From: Mycolicibacterium fortuitum subsp. fortuitum
GTDB taxonomy: Bacteria > Actinomycetota > Actinomycetes > Mycobacteriales > Mycobacteriaceae
Reading direction: 5' to 3'
Length of the DNA: 64,000 nucleotides
Assembly (NCBI RefSeq): GCF_022179545.1
Contig: NZ_AP025518.1
Coordinates: forward strand, 806,001 to 870,000
In this document: one piece after another, positions 34,432 to 44,645 of the stretch
How the letters are laid out: each line of letters begins with the position of its first letter
Numbering within the stretch: position 1 is the stretch's first letter
Position numbers and translations under genes: made by a program
The notes under the pieces: model-generated
What the model saw: the letters and a program-made list of their open reading frames with translations, nothing else
The model's database searches: none
Told to the model about the DNA's origin: nothing

Positions 34432-35525
34432 ACACCCCGCTGTCGATCCTCGACCTGGCTCCGATCAGTGCGGGCAGTGATGCGGTGACCGCGCTGCGGA
34501 ACACGGTCGATTTGGCCCGGCACGCCGAACAGTGGGGCTACCAACGCTATTGGGTCGCCGAGCATCACCTCGTCTCGGTGGCCAGCTCGTCGCCCGCGGT
34601 GCTGGTGGGGCAGATCGCAGCGGCGACCGAGAGGATCAGGGTCGGCACCGCGGCCGTGCAACTCGGGCACACCACGGCGGTCGCAGTGGTCGAGAGTTTC
34701 GGCACGCTGGCCGCGTTCCATCCGGGACGGATCGACCTGGGGGTGGGCCGCTCCGGTCAGAAGCGCGCCGAAGCAGTGCGAGACAAGCCGCGTGAGCCCC
34801 GACCGCCACGCCAGTGGCACGAGATCGACGGTGTGGTGATCCCCACGCCGTACGACGTCAGTGCACTCATGCGGGATCCGCGGCTGCGCTCCCGTATGGC
34901 GGTGCTGCAGCAGCCAGAGGCTGTCACACCGGATTTCGCCGAACAGGTCGATGACATCCTGGCCATGCTCGCCGGCCGGTACGACGTGGGCACCGTCGTT
35001 CCCGGTGCGGGCGCCGACCTGACACCGTGGGTGTTCGGCAGCAGCAAGGGGCAGAGCGCGCGTGTCGCCGCTGCGCGCGGGCTGCCGTTCGTCGCGAGCT
35101 ATCACATCACCCCGGCAACGGCACTGGAGGCAATCGAGGTGTACCGCAACGGTTTCACCCCGTCCGAGAGCCTCTCGGAGCCGTATGTGGCGGTGTCGGC
35201 CGACGTGGTCGTGGCCGACGACGAGGCCACCGCGCGACGACTGGCGTCCAGCTACGGGCACTGGGTGTACTCGGTCCGGGCCGGTGGCGGTGCGATGCCC
35301 TACCCGGATCCCGCCGAGTGTGCCCCGTTGTCCGACGAGCAGCTGGACGTGGTCCGCGACCGCATCGCAACGCAATTCGTGGGAGACCCAGATCAGGTGG
35401 CGGCGCGCCTGCAAGCTCTGCAACGGGTCAGCGGGGCGGACGAACTCGTCATCACCTCGGTGACGCACCGGCACGCCGACCGCCTGCGCTCCCACCAGCT
35501 GATAGCCGAGCGCTGGGCCCAGTAG
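34428..35525 (+). CDS. Luciferase-like flavin-dependent oxidoreductase
   Basis: A 365-residue TIM-barrel protein of the LLM class, with the Y-W-V-A-E-H-H motif near 41-47 and H-P-G-R-I-D-L-G-V-G-R-S near 99-110, which are typical of the MsnO8-like FMN branch. Substrate unknown. It is translationally coupled to the GNAT gene through ATGA. Confidence 0.85.
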   Translation: MNTPLSILDLAPISAGSDAVTALRNTVDLARHAEQWGYQRYWVAEHHLVSVASSSPAVLVGQIAAATERIRVGTAAVQLGHTTAVAVVESFGTLAAFHPGRIDLGVGRSGQKRAEAVRDKPREPRPPRQWHEIDGVVIPTPYDVSALMRDPRLRSRMAVLQQPEAVTPDFAEQVDDILAMLAGRYDVGTVVPGAGADLTPWVFGSSKGQSARVAAARGLPFVASYHITPATALEAIEVYRNGFTPSESLSEPYVAVSADVVVADDEATARRLASSYGHWVYSVRAGGGAMPYPDPAECAPLSDEQLDVVRDRIATQFVGDPDQVAARLQALQRVSGADELVITSVTHRHADRLRSHQLIAERWAQ

Positions 35526-35563
35526 CGGCTAGGCTTGCCCCGGAGCCATCGTCTTCGCTGGGG

Positions 35564-35872
35564 GTGTATTTGCCGAGTCTGCAGGTAATCGTGGGATCGC
35601 TGCTACTGGCAGCGGCTGCGGTGGTGTTTGCGACCGGAGTGGCTTTGCGGCTGTTCATCGGCCGCCGGGCGGAATCGGAAGAATCGCGGCGGCGCATGCA
35701 TGCCTTCCGCCGGACCAAGTTTGCCCAGGTGCTGTTCGGCGCCGTCTACGACGACGAGGTGTTCGATCCCGACGAGCTGGACCAGATGGTCCTGATGCCG
35801 ACGATCGTGTTGTCCTGCGGTCTGTGTCTGACCGGATTCTTCCTGCTGGGGTACCGAATTCTGCAGCACTAA
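35564..35872 (+). CDS. Small two-helix membrane protein
   Basis: A 102-residue protein with hydrophobic segments at about 8-30 and 75-98 and a charged cytoplasmic-type loop between ([12 protein letters not shown]). GTG at 35564 follows a G-rich stretch; a TTG two codons later is possible. The stop overlaps that of the convergent metallo-hydrolase gene by 4 bases. Function unknown. Confidence 0.55.
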   Translation: MYLPSLQVIVGSLLLAAAAVVFATGVALRLFIGRRAESEESRRRMHAFRRTKFAQVLFGAVYDDEVFDPDELDQMVLMPTIVLSCGLCLTGFFLLGYRILQH

Positions 35873-36603
35873 GCGTGGACGGCTGCGGCGGTGGCGGCGG
35901 CATCAGCGATCGATCCGCGCCACACGGGTCCGTGTCCGGGCAGCATGACGTCCGCCTCGACGGTGGCCAGCGTCTTCAGACTCGACAGGCAGCCCGCCTC
36001 GTCGTGGTTGAACAGCGCCGGCAGCAACGTCGGCCCGGTGTTCTTCAGCAGTGGATGCCCGGTGACCAGGGCGTCGCCGCTGACCAGGACACCGTCGACG
36101 ATGAACGAGCAGTGCCCGCCCGTGTGACCCGGGGTGGGAACCGGCACCGGATTGCCCGGGAGATCGTCGTCATCGGTCAGTGCCCGTGCGGTGGGGATAC
36201 CGGCGTGGTTCATCCCGCCCTTGGCGGTGATGGTGGCCGCCCACTTCAGCCAGCGGGGCTGCCAGATGTTGCGCACCACATCGGCAGGCGCGGCCTGCTC
36301 GAGGTATTCGCGCTTGGTGTGCCCGAGTTCGGCGGTGTGGCAAAAGACCGGTGTGCCACGGGTTTTCGCGAGCCAGATCGCGGTACCGAAGTGGTCGATG
36401 TGCGCATGGGTGAGCAGTACGGCCGCGATGTCGTCGATGGCGAACCCGAGTTGGCGGACCGAACCGATGACGTCGTCGCGCTGCCCCGGGAACCCCGCGT
36501 CGATCAGCATGACCCGGTCCCCGTCGGTCACCAGCGTCCAGTTGACCAAGTCGGTTTGGGCGAAGTGCACATGCTCGGTGATCGCGGTCAGGGCTGCTGC
36601 CAT
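35869..36603 (-). CDS. Metallo-beta-lactamase-fold hydrolase
   Basis: A 244-residue MBL-fold enzyme. The zinc motif T65-H66-A-H68-I-D70-H71 is followed by further ligands in P-G-H-T-G-G-H and S-G-D-A-L. It resembles Rv0406c, which is divergent from fgd1 in M. tuberculosis as here. The family hydrolyses thioesters, lactones or phosphoesters; the substrate is unknown. It is separated from fgd1 by 63 bases that must hold both promoters. Confidence 0.85.
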   Translation of the reverse strand: MAAALTAITEHVHFAQTDLVNWTLVTDGDRVMLIDAGFPGQRDDVIGSVRQLGFAIDDIAAVLLTHAHIDHFGTAIWLAKTRGTPVFCHTAELGHTKREYLEQAAPADVVRNIWQPRWLKWAATITAKGGMNHAGIPTARALTDDDDLPGNPVPVPTPGHTGGHCSFIVDGVLVSGDALVTGHPLLKNTGPTLLPALFNHDEAGCLSSLKTLATVEADVMLPGHGPVWRGSIADAAATAAAVHA

Positions 36604-36666
36604 GTCGCGAGTTTAGGCATAGGAGTAGAAACGAAGTGCGCACGCGAGGAGCAGAAAGAGGGATCA

Positions 36667-37677
36667 GTGGCTGAACTGAAACTGGGTTATAAGGCGTCGG
36701 CGGAGCAGTTCGCGCCGCGGGAGTTGGTCGAGCTGGCGGTGCTGGCCGAGGCGGCGGGGATGGACAGTGCGACGGTCAGTGATCATTTCCAGCCCTGGCG
36801 GCATGAGGGTGGGCATGCGCCGTTCTCGCTGGCCTGGATGACGGCGGTGGGTGAGCGCACGCAGCGGCTGGTGTTGGGCACGTCGGTGCTGACGCCGACG
36901 TTTCGGTACAACCCGGCGGTGATCGCGCAGGCGTTCGCGACGATGGGGTGTCTGTATCCGGGCCGGGTCTTTCTGGGTGTGGGTACTGGTGAGGCGCTCA
37001 ACGAGATCGCCACCGGATACATCGGGCAGTGGCCGGAGTTCAAGGAGCGCTTCGCCCGGCTGCGTGAGTCGGTCAAGCTGATGCGGGAGTTGTGGCTGGG
37101 TGACCGGGTCGACTTCGACGGCGAGTACTACAAGCTCAGGGGCGCCTCGATCTATGACGTGCCTGAAGGTGGCATCCCGGTCTACATCGCTGCTGGTGGG
37201 CCGGTGGTGGCCAAATACGCCGGCCGCGCGGGCGACGGGTTCATCTGCACCTCGGGCAAGGGGGAGGAGCTGTACAAGGACAAGCTCATCCCGGCCGTGA
37301 GGGAAGGTGCCGAGGCGGCCGGTCGCAACGCCGAGGACATCGACCGGATGATCGAGATCAAGATCTCCTACGATCCCGACCCCGAGCTGGCCTTGGAGAA
37401 CACCCGGTTTTGGGCGCCGTTGTCGCTGACTCCCGAGCAGAAGCATTCGATCGATGACCCGATCGAGATGGAGAAGGCTGCCGATGCGCTGCCGATCGAG
37501 CAGGTGGCCAAGCGCTGGATCGTGGCCTCCGATCCTGATGAGGCGGTCGAGAAGGTGGGCCAGTACGTGACGTGGGGGCTGAACCACCTGGTGTTCCACG
37601 CTCCCGGTCACGATCAGCGCCGCTTCCTCGACCTGTTCAAGAAGGACCTGGAACCGCGCCTGCGCAAGCTCGGCTGA
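36667..37677 (+). CDS. fgd1: F420-dependent glucose-6-phosphate dehydrogenase
   Basis: A 336-residue enzyme with the same length as M. tuberculosis Fgd1. It oxidises glucose 6-phosphate to 6-phosphogluconolactone while reducing F420, the main source of F420H2 in mycobacteria and the activator pathway for nitroimidazole prodrugs. The N-terminal [11 protein letters not shown], the S-D-H-F-Q-P-W motif near 38-44 (catalytic His40, with Trp44) and the G-V-G-T-G-E loop are present. The GTG start has GAGGGA upstream. In M. tuberculosis pta follows directly; here four genes intervene. Confidence 0.96.
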   Translation: MAELKLGYKASAEQFAPRELVELAVLAEAAGMDSATVSDHFQPWRHEGGHAPFSLAWMTAVGERTQRLVLGTSVLTPTFRYNPAVIAQAFATMGCLYPGRVFLGVGTGEALNEIATGYIGQWPEFKERFARLRESVKLMRELWLGDRVDFDGEYYKLRGASIYDVPEGGIPVYIAAGGPVVAKYAGRAGDGFICTSGKGEELYKDKLIPAVREGAEAAGRNAEDIDRMIEIKISYDPDPELALENTRFWAPLSLTPEQKHSIDDPIEMEKAADALPIEQVAKRWIVASDPDEAVEKVGQYVTWGLNHLVFHAPGHDQRRFLDLFKKDLEPRLRKLG

Positions 37678-37678
37678 G

Positions 37679-38641
37679 TTGATCCGAATTCTCGCGACCC
37701 TCTTCGGGGTGGTCGCTGCGGGGGCTGCCGTGGTGGGCCTGGCGGTGCGCTACGTACCGCTGGGTCGCCACGGCACGGTGCTGCTGGCGACGGCGTCGCC
37801 CTATCTGATGCTGGCGGCACCGATCGCGGTGCTGCTGCTGATGCTCGGTCGCCGATGGGTGCTGACGGTGCTGGCCGTGGGGCTCACCCTGACGGTCGCG
37901 CTGATCCAGGTGCCGCACTTCCTCGGCCCTGAGCAGGTGACTGCGCAGTCGGCACCGCTGCGGGTATTCACCTCGAATCTTGGTATGGGACTCGGGGATC
38001 CGGCTGCCGTGGTGGCCGCTGCCGAGCAGGCCGCCGACGTCGTCGTGCTGCAGGAGCTCACGCAGGAAGCCGCCGACGGGGTGATCGCGGCAGGGCTGGA
38101 GAAATCCTTCCGCCACCGCATCTTCGACCCGAAGCCGATGGCCGGTGGCTTGGGGATCTGGAGCAGATTCCCGTTGACCGACAGTGCTCACGTTCCCGGC
38201 TACTCCATGGTGATGCTGCGGACCAAGGTGCACGTACCCGACGTCGCGGTGGCACCGATCCTGGTCGGCGTCCATTTCGCCGCGCCGTGGCCGCAACCGA
38301 TCGAGTCGTGGCACAAGGACATGGAGAAGTTCCCGACGATGCTGCGCGAGTTGGCCGGTGAGGCCGGACCGGGCGCGGTGATCGTGGCCGGGGACTTCAA
38401 TGCCACCCACGACATGCTGCCGTTCCGCGAGCTGTTGGCCACCGGTTACCGCGACGCCGCAGAGCAGGCGGGTGCGGGCATGATCCGCACCTTCCCGGTC
38501 GGCACCCGCAGGGTACCCGCCGTCGGGATCGACCATGTCTTGTTGCGCAATGCCGACGCCACTGCCGTCCGGACCGAGCTCGTGCCGGGTGCCGATCACC
38601 TGGCGCTCATCGCGGATGTCGTTGTCCGGCAAGAGACCTGA
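37679..38641 (+). CDS. Endonuclease/exonuclease/phosphatase (EEP) family membrane protein
   Basis: A 320-residue protein with three N-terminal membrane helices (to about residue 82) and an EEP catalytic domain: T-S-N-L-G near 99-103, V-V-L-Q-E-L-T, V-A-G-D-F-N-A-T and the closing G-I-D-H-V-L and D-H motifs. This layout fits extracellular phosphodiesterases acting on lipids or nucleic acids. The start is a TTG at 37679, one base after the fgd1 stop. Substrate unknown. Confidence 0.8.
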   Translation: MIRILATLFGVVAAGAAVVGLAVRYVPLGRHGTVLLATASPYLMLAAPIAVLLLMLGRRWVLTVLAVGLTLTVALIQVPHFLGPEQVTAQSAPLRVFTSNLGMGLGDPAAVVAAAEQAADVVVLQELTQEAADGVIAAGLEKSFRHRIFDPKPMAGGLGIWSRFPLTDSAHVPGYSMVMLRTKVHVPDVAVAPILVGVHFAAPWPQPIESWHKDMEKFPTMLRELAGEAGPGAVIVAGDFNATHDMLPFRELLATGYRDAAEQAGAGMIRTFPVGTRRVPAVGIDHVLLRNADATAVRTELVPGADHLALIADVVVRQET

Positions 38642-38643
38642 CC

Positions 38644-39405
38644 TCAGGCGCTGCTCACCGAACGTTGCACCGCGCCGACCGCGCCGTGGCTGGTGGCTGT
38701 GAGCCGCACCCGGTCGGCCCGGAACAGATCGTAGGCGTACTCGAACGGGCGGCCGGTGCCGTCACGCGTGACGCGAGTGATGGCCAGCAGCGGTTTCCGC
38801 TGGGCGATGTCGAGCCAGTGTGCCTCGCGGGGGCTGGCGCTGACCACCTCGATGGTCTCGGTGGTGGCGGCCGGCGACAGCCCGTACCGCACCCGCACCA
38901 ACTCGTAGAGCGAGCCGCCGAGGGGCTGCTCCAGTAGGTCCTCCATGTGCTCGGCGACGAAGCAGGACAGATCCACCGACAGGGGCGCACCGTCGGCGAA
39001 GCGCAGCCGCCGAATTGTGAATATGTCGGCCCCATCGGTGATTTCGAGTGCGTGGGCTTCCGCAGCGGTGGCCGGTCTACGGTCGGTGGACAGCACCCGG
39101 GTGGCGCTGGTGTGGCCACCGGTGCGCAGTCGGGCCGGAAGGCCCGCCAATTCGGCGGCATTGCGTTCGATGACGTCGGCGCGCACGAACGTGCCTCCGT
39201 TCCGCCCGGCGCGGCGCTCCAGCACGCCCGCCTGACTCAGCGGCAGCAGTGCGCTGCGCAGCGTGGAGCGCGACACCGCGAAATCGGCCGCCATCTCCCG
39301 CTCGGTACCCAGTCGCGAGCCGGGACGCAGGGCGCCGGCGGCCAACATGGACAGGATGCGCCTTCGCACGTCCTCGGCGACCGGGCCGCCCGATGTTGGA
39401 GACAT
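38644..39405 (-). CDS. GntR/HutC-type regulator (UTRA domain)
   Basis: A 253-residue regulator: winged helix at about 10-75 (T-E-R-E-M-A-A-D-F-A-V-S-R-S-T-L-R), then a UTRA ligand domain (R-R-L-R-F-A-D-G-A-P-L-S near 135-146 and E-T-I-E-V-V). The ATG at 39405 is preferred to a TTG at 39423. It is divergent from an APC permease gene over 214 bases that contain repeated GACCA/GACCG motifs, so it probably represses itself and the permease-aminotransferase pair. Confidence 0.85.
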   Translation of the reverse strand: MSPTSGGPVAEDVRRRILSMLAAGALRPGSRLGTEREMAADFAVSRSTLRSALLPLSQAGVLERRAGRNGGTFVRADVIERNAAELAGLPARLRTGGHTSATRVLSTDRRPATAAEAHALEITDGADIFTIRRLRFADGAPLSVDLSCFVAEHMEDLLEQPLGGSLYELVRVRYGLSPAATTETIEVVSASPREAHWLDIAQRKPLLAITRVTRDGTGRPFEYAYDLFRADRVRLTATSHGAVGAVQRSVSSA

Positions 39406-39417
39406 GTGCCGAGTATG

Positions 39418-39591
39418 GACCAATTAGACCGCACAGAGCAGACCAAAACCGACCGATTTACATGACCGCAACAAATCGATTGACCCGCAATGTTTTCCGA
39501 GTTGCCGCAGGTGCGCGGCCGGGCTAACAATGTGCTGCGTCGCACCACAATGCCGTCGGCGACGCCAGGCAGATCAGACCAAATGGTGGTC
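39418..39591. promoter_or_regulatory. Repeated GACC(A/G) motifs in GntR/permease intergenic region
   Basis: GACCA or GACCG occurs at 39418, 39427, 39441, 39451 and 39464, spaced 9-14 bases, and an inverted repeat GACCA-N5-TGGTC lies at 39577-39591, 28 bases before the permease ATG. HutC-type GntR proteins often bind TGGTC/GACCA half-sites. The rest of this 214-base gap shows no gene. Confidence 0.45.
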
Positions 39592-39619
39592 CGCAAACCG
39601 TCCTCAGTAAGGACCCGCA

Positions 39620-41176
39620 ATGAGCGAGATAATCGATCCGCCGGCTCCGTCCGGTGCCTCCATCCAGCGCCTCAAACCCAACGCCGTCGGACTGGTCGGC
39701 GTGATGTTCATGGCGGTCGCCACGGCCGCCCCCATCACGGCCATGGTCGGCAATGTGCCGATCGCGGTCGGCTTCGGCAACGGCGCCTACGCGCCCGCCG
39801 GATACTTCGTCGCCACCATCGTGCTGACCCTGTTCGCGATCGGCTACGCGGCGATGAGCAAGCACATCACCGCCACCGGAGCGTTCTACGGGTACATCTC
39901 GCACGGACTGGGCCGCGTCGTCGGTCTGGGCGCGGGTGTCCTGACGGCACTGGCCTACATGGTGTTCGAGGCATCGCTCATCGGGATCTTCTCGTTCTTC
40001 GGCAATGATCTGTTCAAATCATTCTTCGGCATCGACGTGCCGTGGGTCATCTTCGCGGTGGTGATGCTGGCCGTGAACGCGGTGCTGACCTACTTCGACA
40101 TCAATCTGGCGGCCAAGGTGCTCGGGGTGTTCCTGATCACCGAGATCATCATGCTGGCGATGATGGCGCTGTCGGTGGTGTTCACCGGAGGCGGCCCGCA
40201 GGGCTGGTCGCTCGGATCGCTCAACCCGCTCAACGGATTCCAGAGCCTGTCGGGTGAGGTGGCCGGCATCGACGGCAGCATGATCACCGTTGCCGGGTCG
40301 GCCGGTGTCGGCCTGTTCTTCGCGTTCTGGTCATGGGTGGGCTTCGAGTCGAGTGCCATGTACGGGGAGGAGTCCCGAAACCCCAAGAAGATCATCCCGA
40401 TCGCGGTGATCTGCTCCGTCGTCGGTATCGGCGCGTTCTACGTCCTGGTGTCATGGCTGGCCATCGTCGGCACCGGGCCCGAGAATGCGGTTGCGCTGGC
40501 CCAGGATTCGGCCACTGCCGGCGACATCTTCTTCAACCCGGTGCATCAGCATCTGGGCGAGTGGGCCGTCGACCTGTTCAAGGTCCTGTTGATGACAGGC
40601 TCGTTCGCGTGCGGCATGGCCTTCCACAACTGCGCTGCCCGTTATCTTTACGCGCTCGGCCGCGAGAACGTCGTCCCCGGTATGCGTAGCACTGTCGGCG
40701 CCACTCATCCGGTACACGGCTCACCGCACATCGCCGGATTCGTGCAGACCGGTTTCGCGACCGCGGTGGTGATGTTCTTCGACATCACCGGGCGCGACCC
40801 CTACACCGGGCTGTACGGACTGATGGCGTTGCTGGGTACCACGGCCATCATGATCGTCCAGGCGCTGGCGGCGTTCTCGGTGATCTCGTACTTCCACGTC
40901 CAGAAGCGTCATCCCGAGACGGCGAACTGGTTCACCACGCTGCTGGCGCCGCTGCTGGGCGGTGTCGGCATGCTCTACGTGATCTACCTGCTCGCCAGGA
41001 ACGCGTCGTTTGCTGCAGGTTCAGCCGCTTCTGACTGGATCTTCACAGCGATCCCGTATGTTGTCGGCATCGCCGGAATCGGTGGTGTGCTGTGGGCGCT
41101 GTTCCTGAAATTCAGGGATCCGGAACGGTATTCCGACCTGGGTCGGACCGTGTTGGAGGAGGCGCACGAACGCTGA
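39620..41176 (+). CDS. APC-family amino-acid/amine permease
   Basis: A 518-residue permease with 12 membrane helices and the APC-type first helix (V-G-L-V-G-V-M-F-M-A-V-A-T-A-A-P). It imports an amino acid or amine together with protons or by exchange. It is followed after 16 bases by a class III aminotransferase gene, so the imported compound is probably an amine or amino acid with a terminal amino group. It belongs to the four-gene segment between fgd1 and pta. Confidence 0.9.
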   Translation: MSEIIDPPAPSGASIQRLKPNAVGLVGVMFMAVATAAPITAMVGNVPIAVGFGNGAYAPAGYFVATIVLTLFAIGYAAMSKHITATGAFYGYISHGLGRVVGLGAGVLTALAYMVFEASLIGIFSFFGNDLFKSFFGIDVPWVIFAVVMLAVNAVLTYFDINLAAKVLGVFLITEIIMLAMMALSVVFTGGGPQGWSLGSLNPLNGFQSLSGEVAGIDGSMITVAGSAGVGLFFAFWSWVGFESSAMYGEESRNPKKIIPIAVICSVVGIGAFYVLVSWLAIVGTGPENAVALAQDSATAGDIFFNPVHQHLGEWAVDLFKVLLMTGSFACGMAFHNCAARYLYALGRENVVPGMRSTVGATHPVHGSPHIAGFVQTGFATAVVMFFDITGRDPYTGLYGLMALLGTTAIMIVQALAAFSVISYFHVQKRHPETANWFTTLLAPLLGGVGMLYVIYLLARNASFAAGSAASDWIFTAIPYVVGIAGIGGVLWALFLKFRDPERYSDLGRTVLEEAHER

Positions 41177-41192
41177 GCATGGGGGTGCGGGC

Positions 41193-42515
41193 ATGGGCTT
41201 CTCGAACATCATGGACTCCAACAGCTATTCGGGTGGCCCGTCGACAGATCCAGACACCGAAAAGCTGATCGAGGCCCGCACCCATCTGCTCGGCCCGGCG
41301 TACCGGCTGTTCTATGAGCGGCCGGTGCACCTGGTCCGCGGCAGCGGCAGCCACCTGTTCGACGCGGACGGCGCCCGCTACCTCGACGCGTACAACAACG
41401 TGGTCAGCGTCGGGCATTGTCACCCGCACGTGGTGGCTGCCATCACCCGCCAAGCCGAGACGCTCAACACCCACACCCGCTATCTGCACGAGGGCATCGT
41501 GGAGTATTCACAGCGGCTGCTCGCCACGTTTCCGGCAGAACTCGATCAGGTGATGTACTGCTGCACCGGTTCTGAGGCCAACGACCTGGCGCTGCGGGTC
41601 GCGCAGCGCTACACCGGGGCGCGCGGTGTGATCGTCACGCGCGATGCCTACCACGGCAATACCGAAGCAGTGACGGCGATTTCGCCCTCGCTCGGCGGTG
41701 CCACCAGCATCGGTCCGCACGTGCGCGCGGTGCCCGCGCCGGACAGCTACCGCTCGGGTGTCGATGTGGCAGCGCGTTTCCTGGCCGATGTGGAAGCCGC
41801 GATCGCCGATCTCAAGGCGGCCGGATTGCGGCTGAGCTGCCTGATCGTGGACACCTTCTTCTCCTCCGACGGCATCTACCCGGATCCCTCGGTGCTCGCG
41901 CCGGCGGTGGCGGCGGTCCGTGCGGCCGGTGGAGTGTTCGTCGCGGACGAGGTACAGCCCGGCTTCGGCCGCACCGGGGAGACGATGTGGGGCTTCACCC
42001 GCCACGGTGTCGTGCCCGATCTCGTCACCATGGGCAAGCCGATGGCCAACGGCTTGCCGGTGGCGGCCATGGCCGCCCGCAGTGAGGTTCTCGAGGTGTT
42101 CGCCCGGGAGGTGCCCTACTTCAACACCTTCGGGGGCAATCCGGTATCGATGGCCGCGGCGGGCGCGGTGCTCGACGTCATCGAGGACGAGGAGTTGATG
42201 GCGAACGCGGCGCGGGTCGGCACCGCCCTGCGCGACGAGCTCACCCGCATGGCCGCCGATGATCCGCGCATCGGGGATGTCCGCGGGGCCGGGTTGTACG
42301 TCGGCGTCGAGATGGTGACGGACCGCGAGAGCGCCGGTCCGGACCGGGCCGCAGCGCACGATCTGGTGAACGCGATGCGGGACCGCAAAGTGCTCATCTC
42401 GGTTTGCGGGGCGCAGGGCAGTGTGCTGAAGGTGAGACCGCCCCTGGTATTCTCTCTGTCGGATGTGGACTGGTTCTGCACCGAATTCGCCGATGCGCTG
42501 CGGGAGCTGCGCTGA
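41193..42515 (+). CDS. Class III PLP-dependent aminotransferase
   Basis: A 440-residue fold-type I aminotransferase. Asp252-Glu253 (A-D-E-V-Q-P-G-F-G-R) contacts the PLP nitrogen and Lys282 (M-G-K-P-M-A-N-G-L-P) binds PLP. The N-V-V-S-V-G-H-C-H-P segment near 69-78 places it in the AGXT2/ethanolamine-phosphate lyase group of class III. It would act on the amine taken up by the adjacent permease. The substrate is undetermined. Confidence 0.88.
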   Translation: MGFSNIMDSNSYSGGPSTDPDTEKLIEARTHLLGPAYRLFYERPVHLVRGSGSHLFDADGARYLDAYNNVVSVGHCHPHVVAAITRQAETLNTHTRYLHEGIVEYSQRLLATFPAELDQVMYCCTGSEANDLALRVAQRYTGARGVIVTRDAYHGNTEAVTAISPSLGGATSIGPHVRAVPAPDSYRSGVDVAARFLADVEAAIADLKAAGLRLSCLIVDTFFSSDGIYPDPSVLAPAVAAVRAAGGVFVADEVQPGFGRTGETMWGFTRHGVVPDLVTMGKPMANGLPVAAMAARSEVLEVFAREVPYFNTFGGNPVSMAAAGAVLDVIEDEELMANAARVGTALRDELTRMAADDPRIGDVRGAGLYVGVEMVTDRESAGPDRAAAHDLVNAMRDRKVLISVCGAQGSVLKVRPPLVFSLSDVDWFCTEFADALRELR

Positions 42516-42566
42516 GCAAAAGCAGAGCATCTGGCCGTCCAAACCCTGATGAGGGAAGCTGTATCA

Positions 42567-44645
42567 GTGCCAGAGGCAGACGTCGCTACCGCGATATACA
42601 TTGCATCGCCTGAAGGTGACACCGGAAAGTCGACGATTGCTCTCGGCATCCTTCACCGACTTGCCGCAACTGTGCCGAGGGTGGGGGTGTTCCGCCCGAT
42701 CACCCGCCTCGGCGAGGACCGCGACTACATCCTCGAACTACTTCTGGCCAGTGCGACCGCCGCGTTGAGTTACGACGAATGTGTCGGGGTCAGCTATCAG
42801 CAGGTGCACGAGGATCCCGATGTCGCGATCGCCGAGATCGTCGACCGGTTCCACCGTGTGGCCGAGCAGTGCGATGCCGTGCTGATCGTCGGTAGCGACT
42901 ACACCGACGTCGCTACCCCGAGCGAGCTGAGCATGAACGCCCGCATCGCGGTCAACCTCGGAGCGCCCGTCGTGCTCGCGGTCAAGGCCGCCGACCGGAC
43001 CCCGACCGAGGTCGCTCATGTGGTCGAGGTGTGCCTGGCCGAGCTGAACCACCAGCATGCGCATGCCGCGGCCGTTGTCGCCAACCGGTGCGATCCGGCC
43101 CAGTTGGATGCGGTGGCCCAGGCTCTCAAACCGCTCGGCCCGCCCGCCTATGTACTTCCCGAGGAGCCGTTGCTGGTCGCCCCGTCGGTGGCCGAATTGC
43201 AGGTGGCGGTCGACGGCACCATGATCGCCGGAGATCCCGAGCTGCTCTCCCGCGAGGCGATGGGCGTGATGGTCGCCGGTATGACTGCCGAGCACTGCCT
43301 GGAACGGCTGACCGAGGGTGTCGCGGTGGTGACCCCGGGCGACCGTTCCGACGTGGTGCTGGCCGTGGTGAGCGCGCATGCGGCAGAAGGCTTCCCGTCG
43401 CTGTCCTGCATCATCCTCAACGGCGGTCTCGATCTGCACCCCGCCATCGCGTCGCTGGTGGAAGGTCTGGGGCTGCGGCTGCCCATCGTGGCCACCAAGT
43501 ACGGCACCTTCGAGACCGCGAGCCGGGTGGCAGGGGCTCGCGGCCGGGTCACGGCGAAATCGCAGCGAAAGATCGACACCGCGCTGGCGCTGATGGACAA
43601 GCACGTCGACGTCAATGATCTGATCGCCCAACTGAGCATTCCGATCCCCGCGGTCACCACGCCGCAGATGTTCACCTACCAGCTGCTCGACCAGGCCCGC
43701 TCGGACCGCAAACGCATCGTGCTGCCCGAAGGCACCGACGACCGCATCCTCAAGGCTGCGGGCCGGTTGCTGCAGCACGAGGTGGCCGAGCTGACCATCC
43801 TCGGCGAGGAGAGTCAGATCCGTTCCCGGGCAGCGGAACTCGGCGTCGACATCGACGCAGCCGTGGTGCTGGACCCGCGCACCAGTGAGTTGTGCGACCA
43901 GTTCGCCGAGCAGTACGCCGAGCTGCGCCGCAAGAAGGGCGTGACGGTCGAGCAGGCCCGCGAGATCATTCACGACGTCTCGTACTTCGGCACGATGTTG
44001 GTGCACAACGAGATGGTGGACGGCATGGTGTCGGGCGCTGCACACACCACCGCACACACTGTGCGGCCGGCCTTCGAGATCATCCGCACCGCGCCCGGTA
44101 TCTCGACGGTGTCGAGCATCTTCCTGATGTGCCTGGCAGATCGGGTGCTGGCGTACGGCGACTGTGCGATCGTGCCGGATCCGACCTCCGAACAGCTCGC
44201 AGACATCGCGATCTCGTCGTCGCGAACCGCCGCGCAGTTCGGGATCGATCCCCGGGTGGCCATGCTGTCGTATTCGACCGGTACCTCGGGGACGGGTGCC
44301 GATGTCGACAAGGTCAGGGCGGCAACCGAGTTGGTGCGCCAACGTGAGCCGGACCTGTTGGTGGAAGGGCCGATTCAGTACGACGCGGCGGTGGAACCGT
44401 CGGTGGCGGCGACGAAGATGCCCGACTCCCCGGTGGCGGGGCGAGCCACCGTGCTGATCTTCCCCGACCTCAACACCGGCAACAACACGTACAAGGCGGT
44501 GCAGCGCAGCGCCGGTGCCATCGCGATCGGTCCGGTGCTGCAAGGTCTGAACAAGCCGGTCAACGACCTGTCCAGGGGAGCCCTGGTGGAGGACATCGTC
44601 AACACCGTCGCCATCACCGCGATCCAGGCGCAGGGGCAGTCATGA
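42567..44645 (+). CDS. pta: Phosphate acetyltransferase (long form)
   Basis: A 692-residue two-part enzyme. The N-terminal third has a P-loop of the DRTGG/BioD type ([10 protein letters not shown]), then a DRTGG regulatory domain, and the C-terminal half is the catalytic PTA domain ([10 protein letters not shown] and S-Y-S-T-G-T-S-G). It converts acetyl-CoA and phosphate to acetyl phosphate. GTG at 42567 is preferred to the ATG at 42549 because GAGGGAAG lies 8 bases before it. The stop overlaps the ackA start by 4 bases. Confidence 0.94.
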   Translation: MPEADVATAIYIASPEGDTGKSTIALGILHRLAATVPRVGVFRPITRLGEDRDYILELLLASATAALSYDECVGVSYQQVHEDPDVAIAEIVDRFHRVAEQCDAVLIVGSDYTDVATPSELSMNARIAVNLGAPVVLAVKAADRTPTEVAHVVEVCLAELNHQHAHAAAVVANRCDPAQLDAVAQALKPLGPPAYVLPEEPLLVAPSVAELQVAVDGTMIAGDPELLSREAMGVMVAGMTAEHCLERLTEGVAVVTPGDRSDVVLAVVSAHAAEGFPSLSCIILNGGLDLHPAIASLVEGLGLRLPIVATKYGTFETASRVAGARGRVTAKSQRKIDTALALMDKHVDVNDLIAQLSIPIPAVTTPQMFTYQLLDQARSDRKRIVLPEGTDDRILKAAGRLLQHEVAELTILGEESQIRSRAAELGVDIDAAVVLDPRTSELCDQFAEQYAELRRKKGVTVEQAREIIHDVSYFGTMLVHNEMVDGMVSGAAHTTAHTVRPAFEIIRTAPGISTVSSIFLMCLADRVLAYGDCAIVPDPTSEQLADIAISSSRTAAQFGIDPRVAMLSYSTGTSGTGADVDKVRAATELVRQREPDLLVEGPIQYDAAVEPSVAATKMPDSPVAGRATVLIFPDLNTGNNTYKAVQRSAGAIAIGPVLQGLNKPVNDLSRGALVEDIVNTVAITAIQAQGQS

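Noticed and set aside
35824..37677. 617-residue form of Fgd1
   Set aside because: The first half is antisense to the metallo-beta-lactamase gene. The GTG at 36667 gives exactly 336 residues.
42738..44543. 601-codon frame antisense to pta
   Set aside because: His/Arg/Gly-rich shadow without domains; pta is certain.
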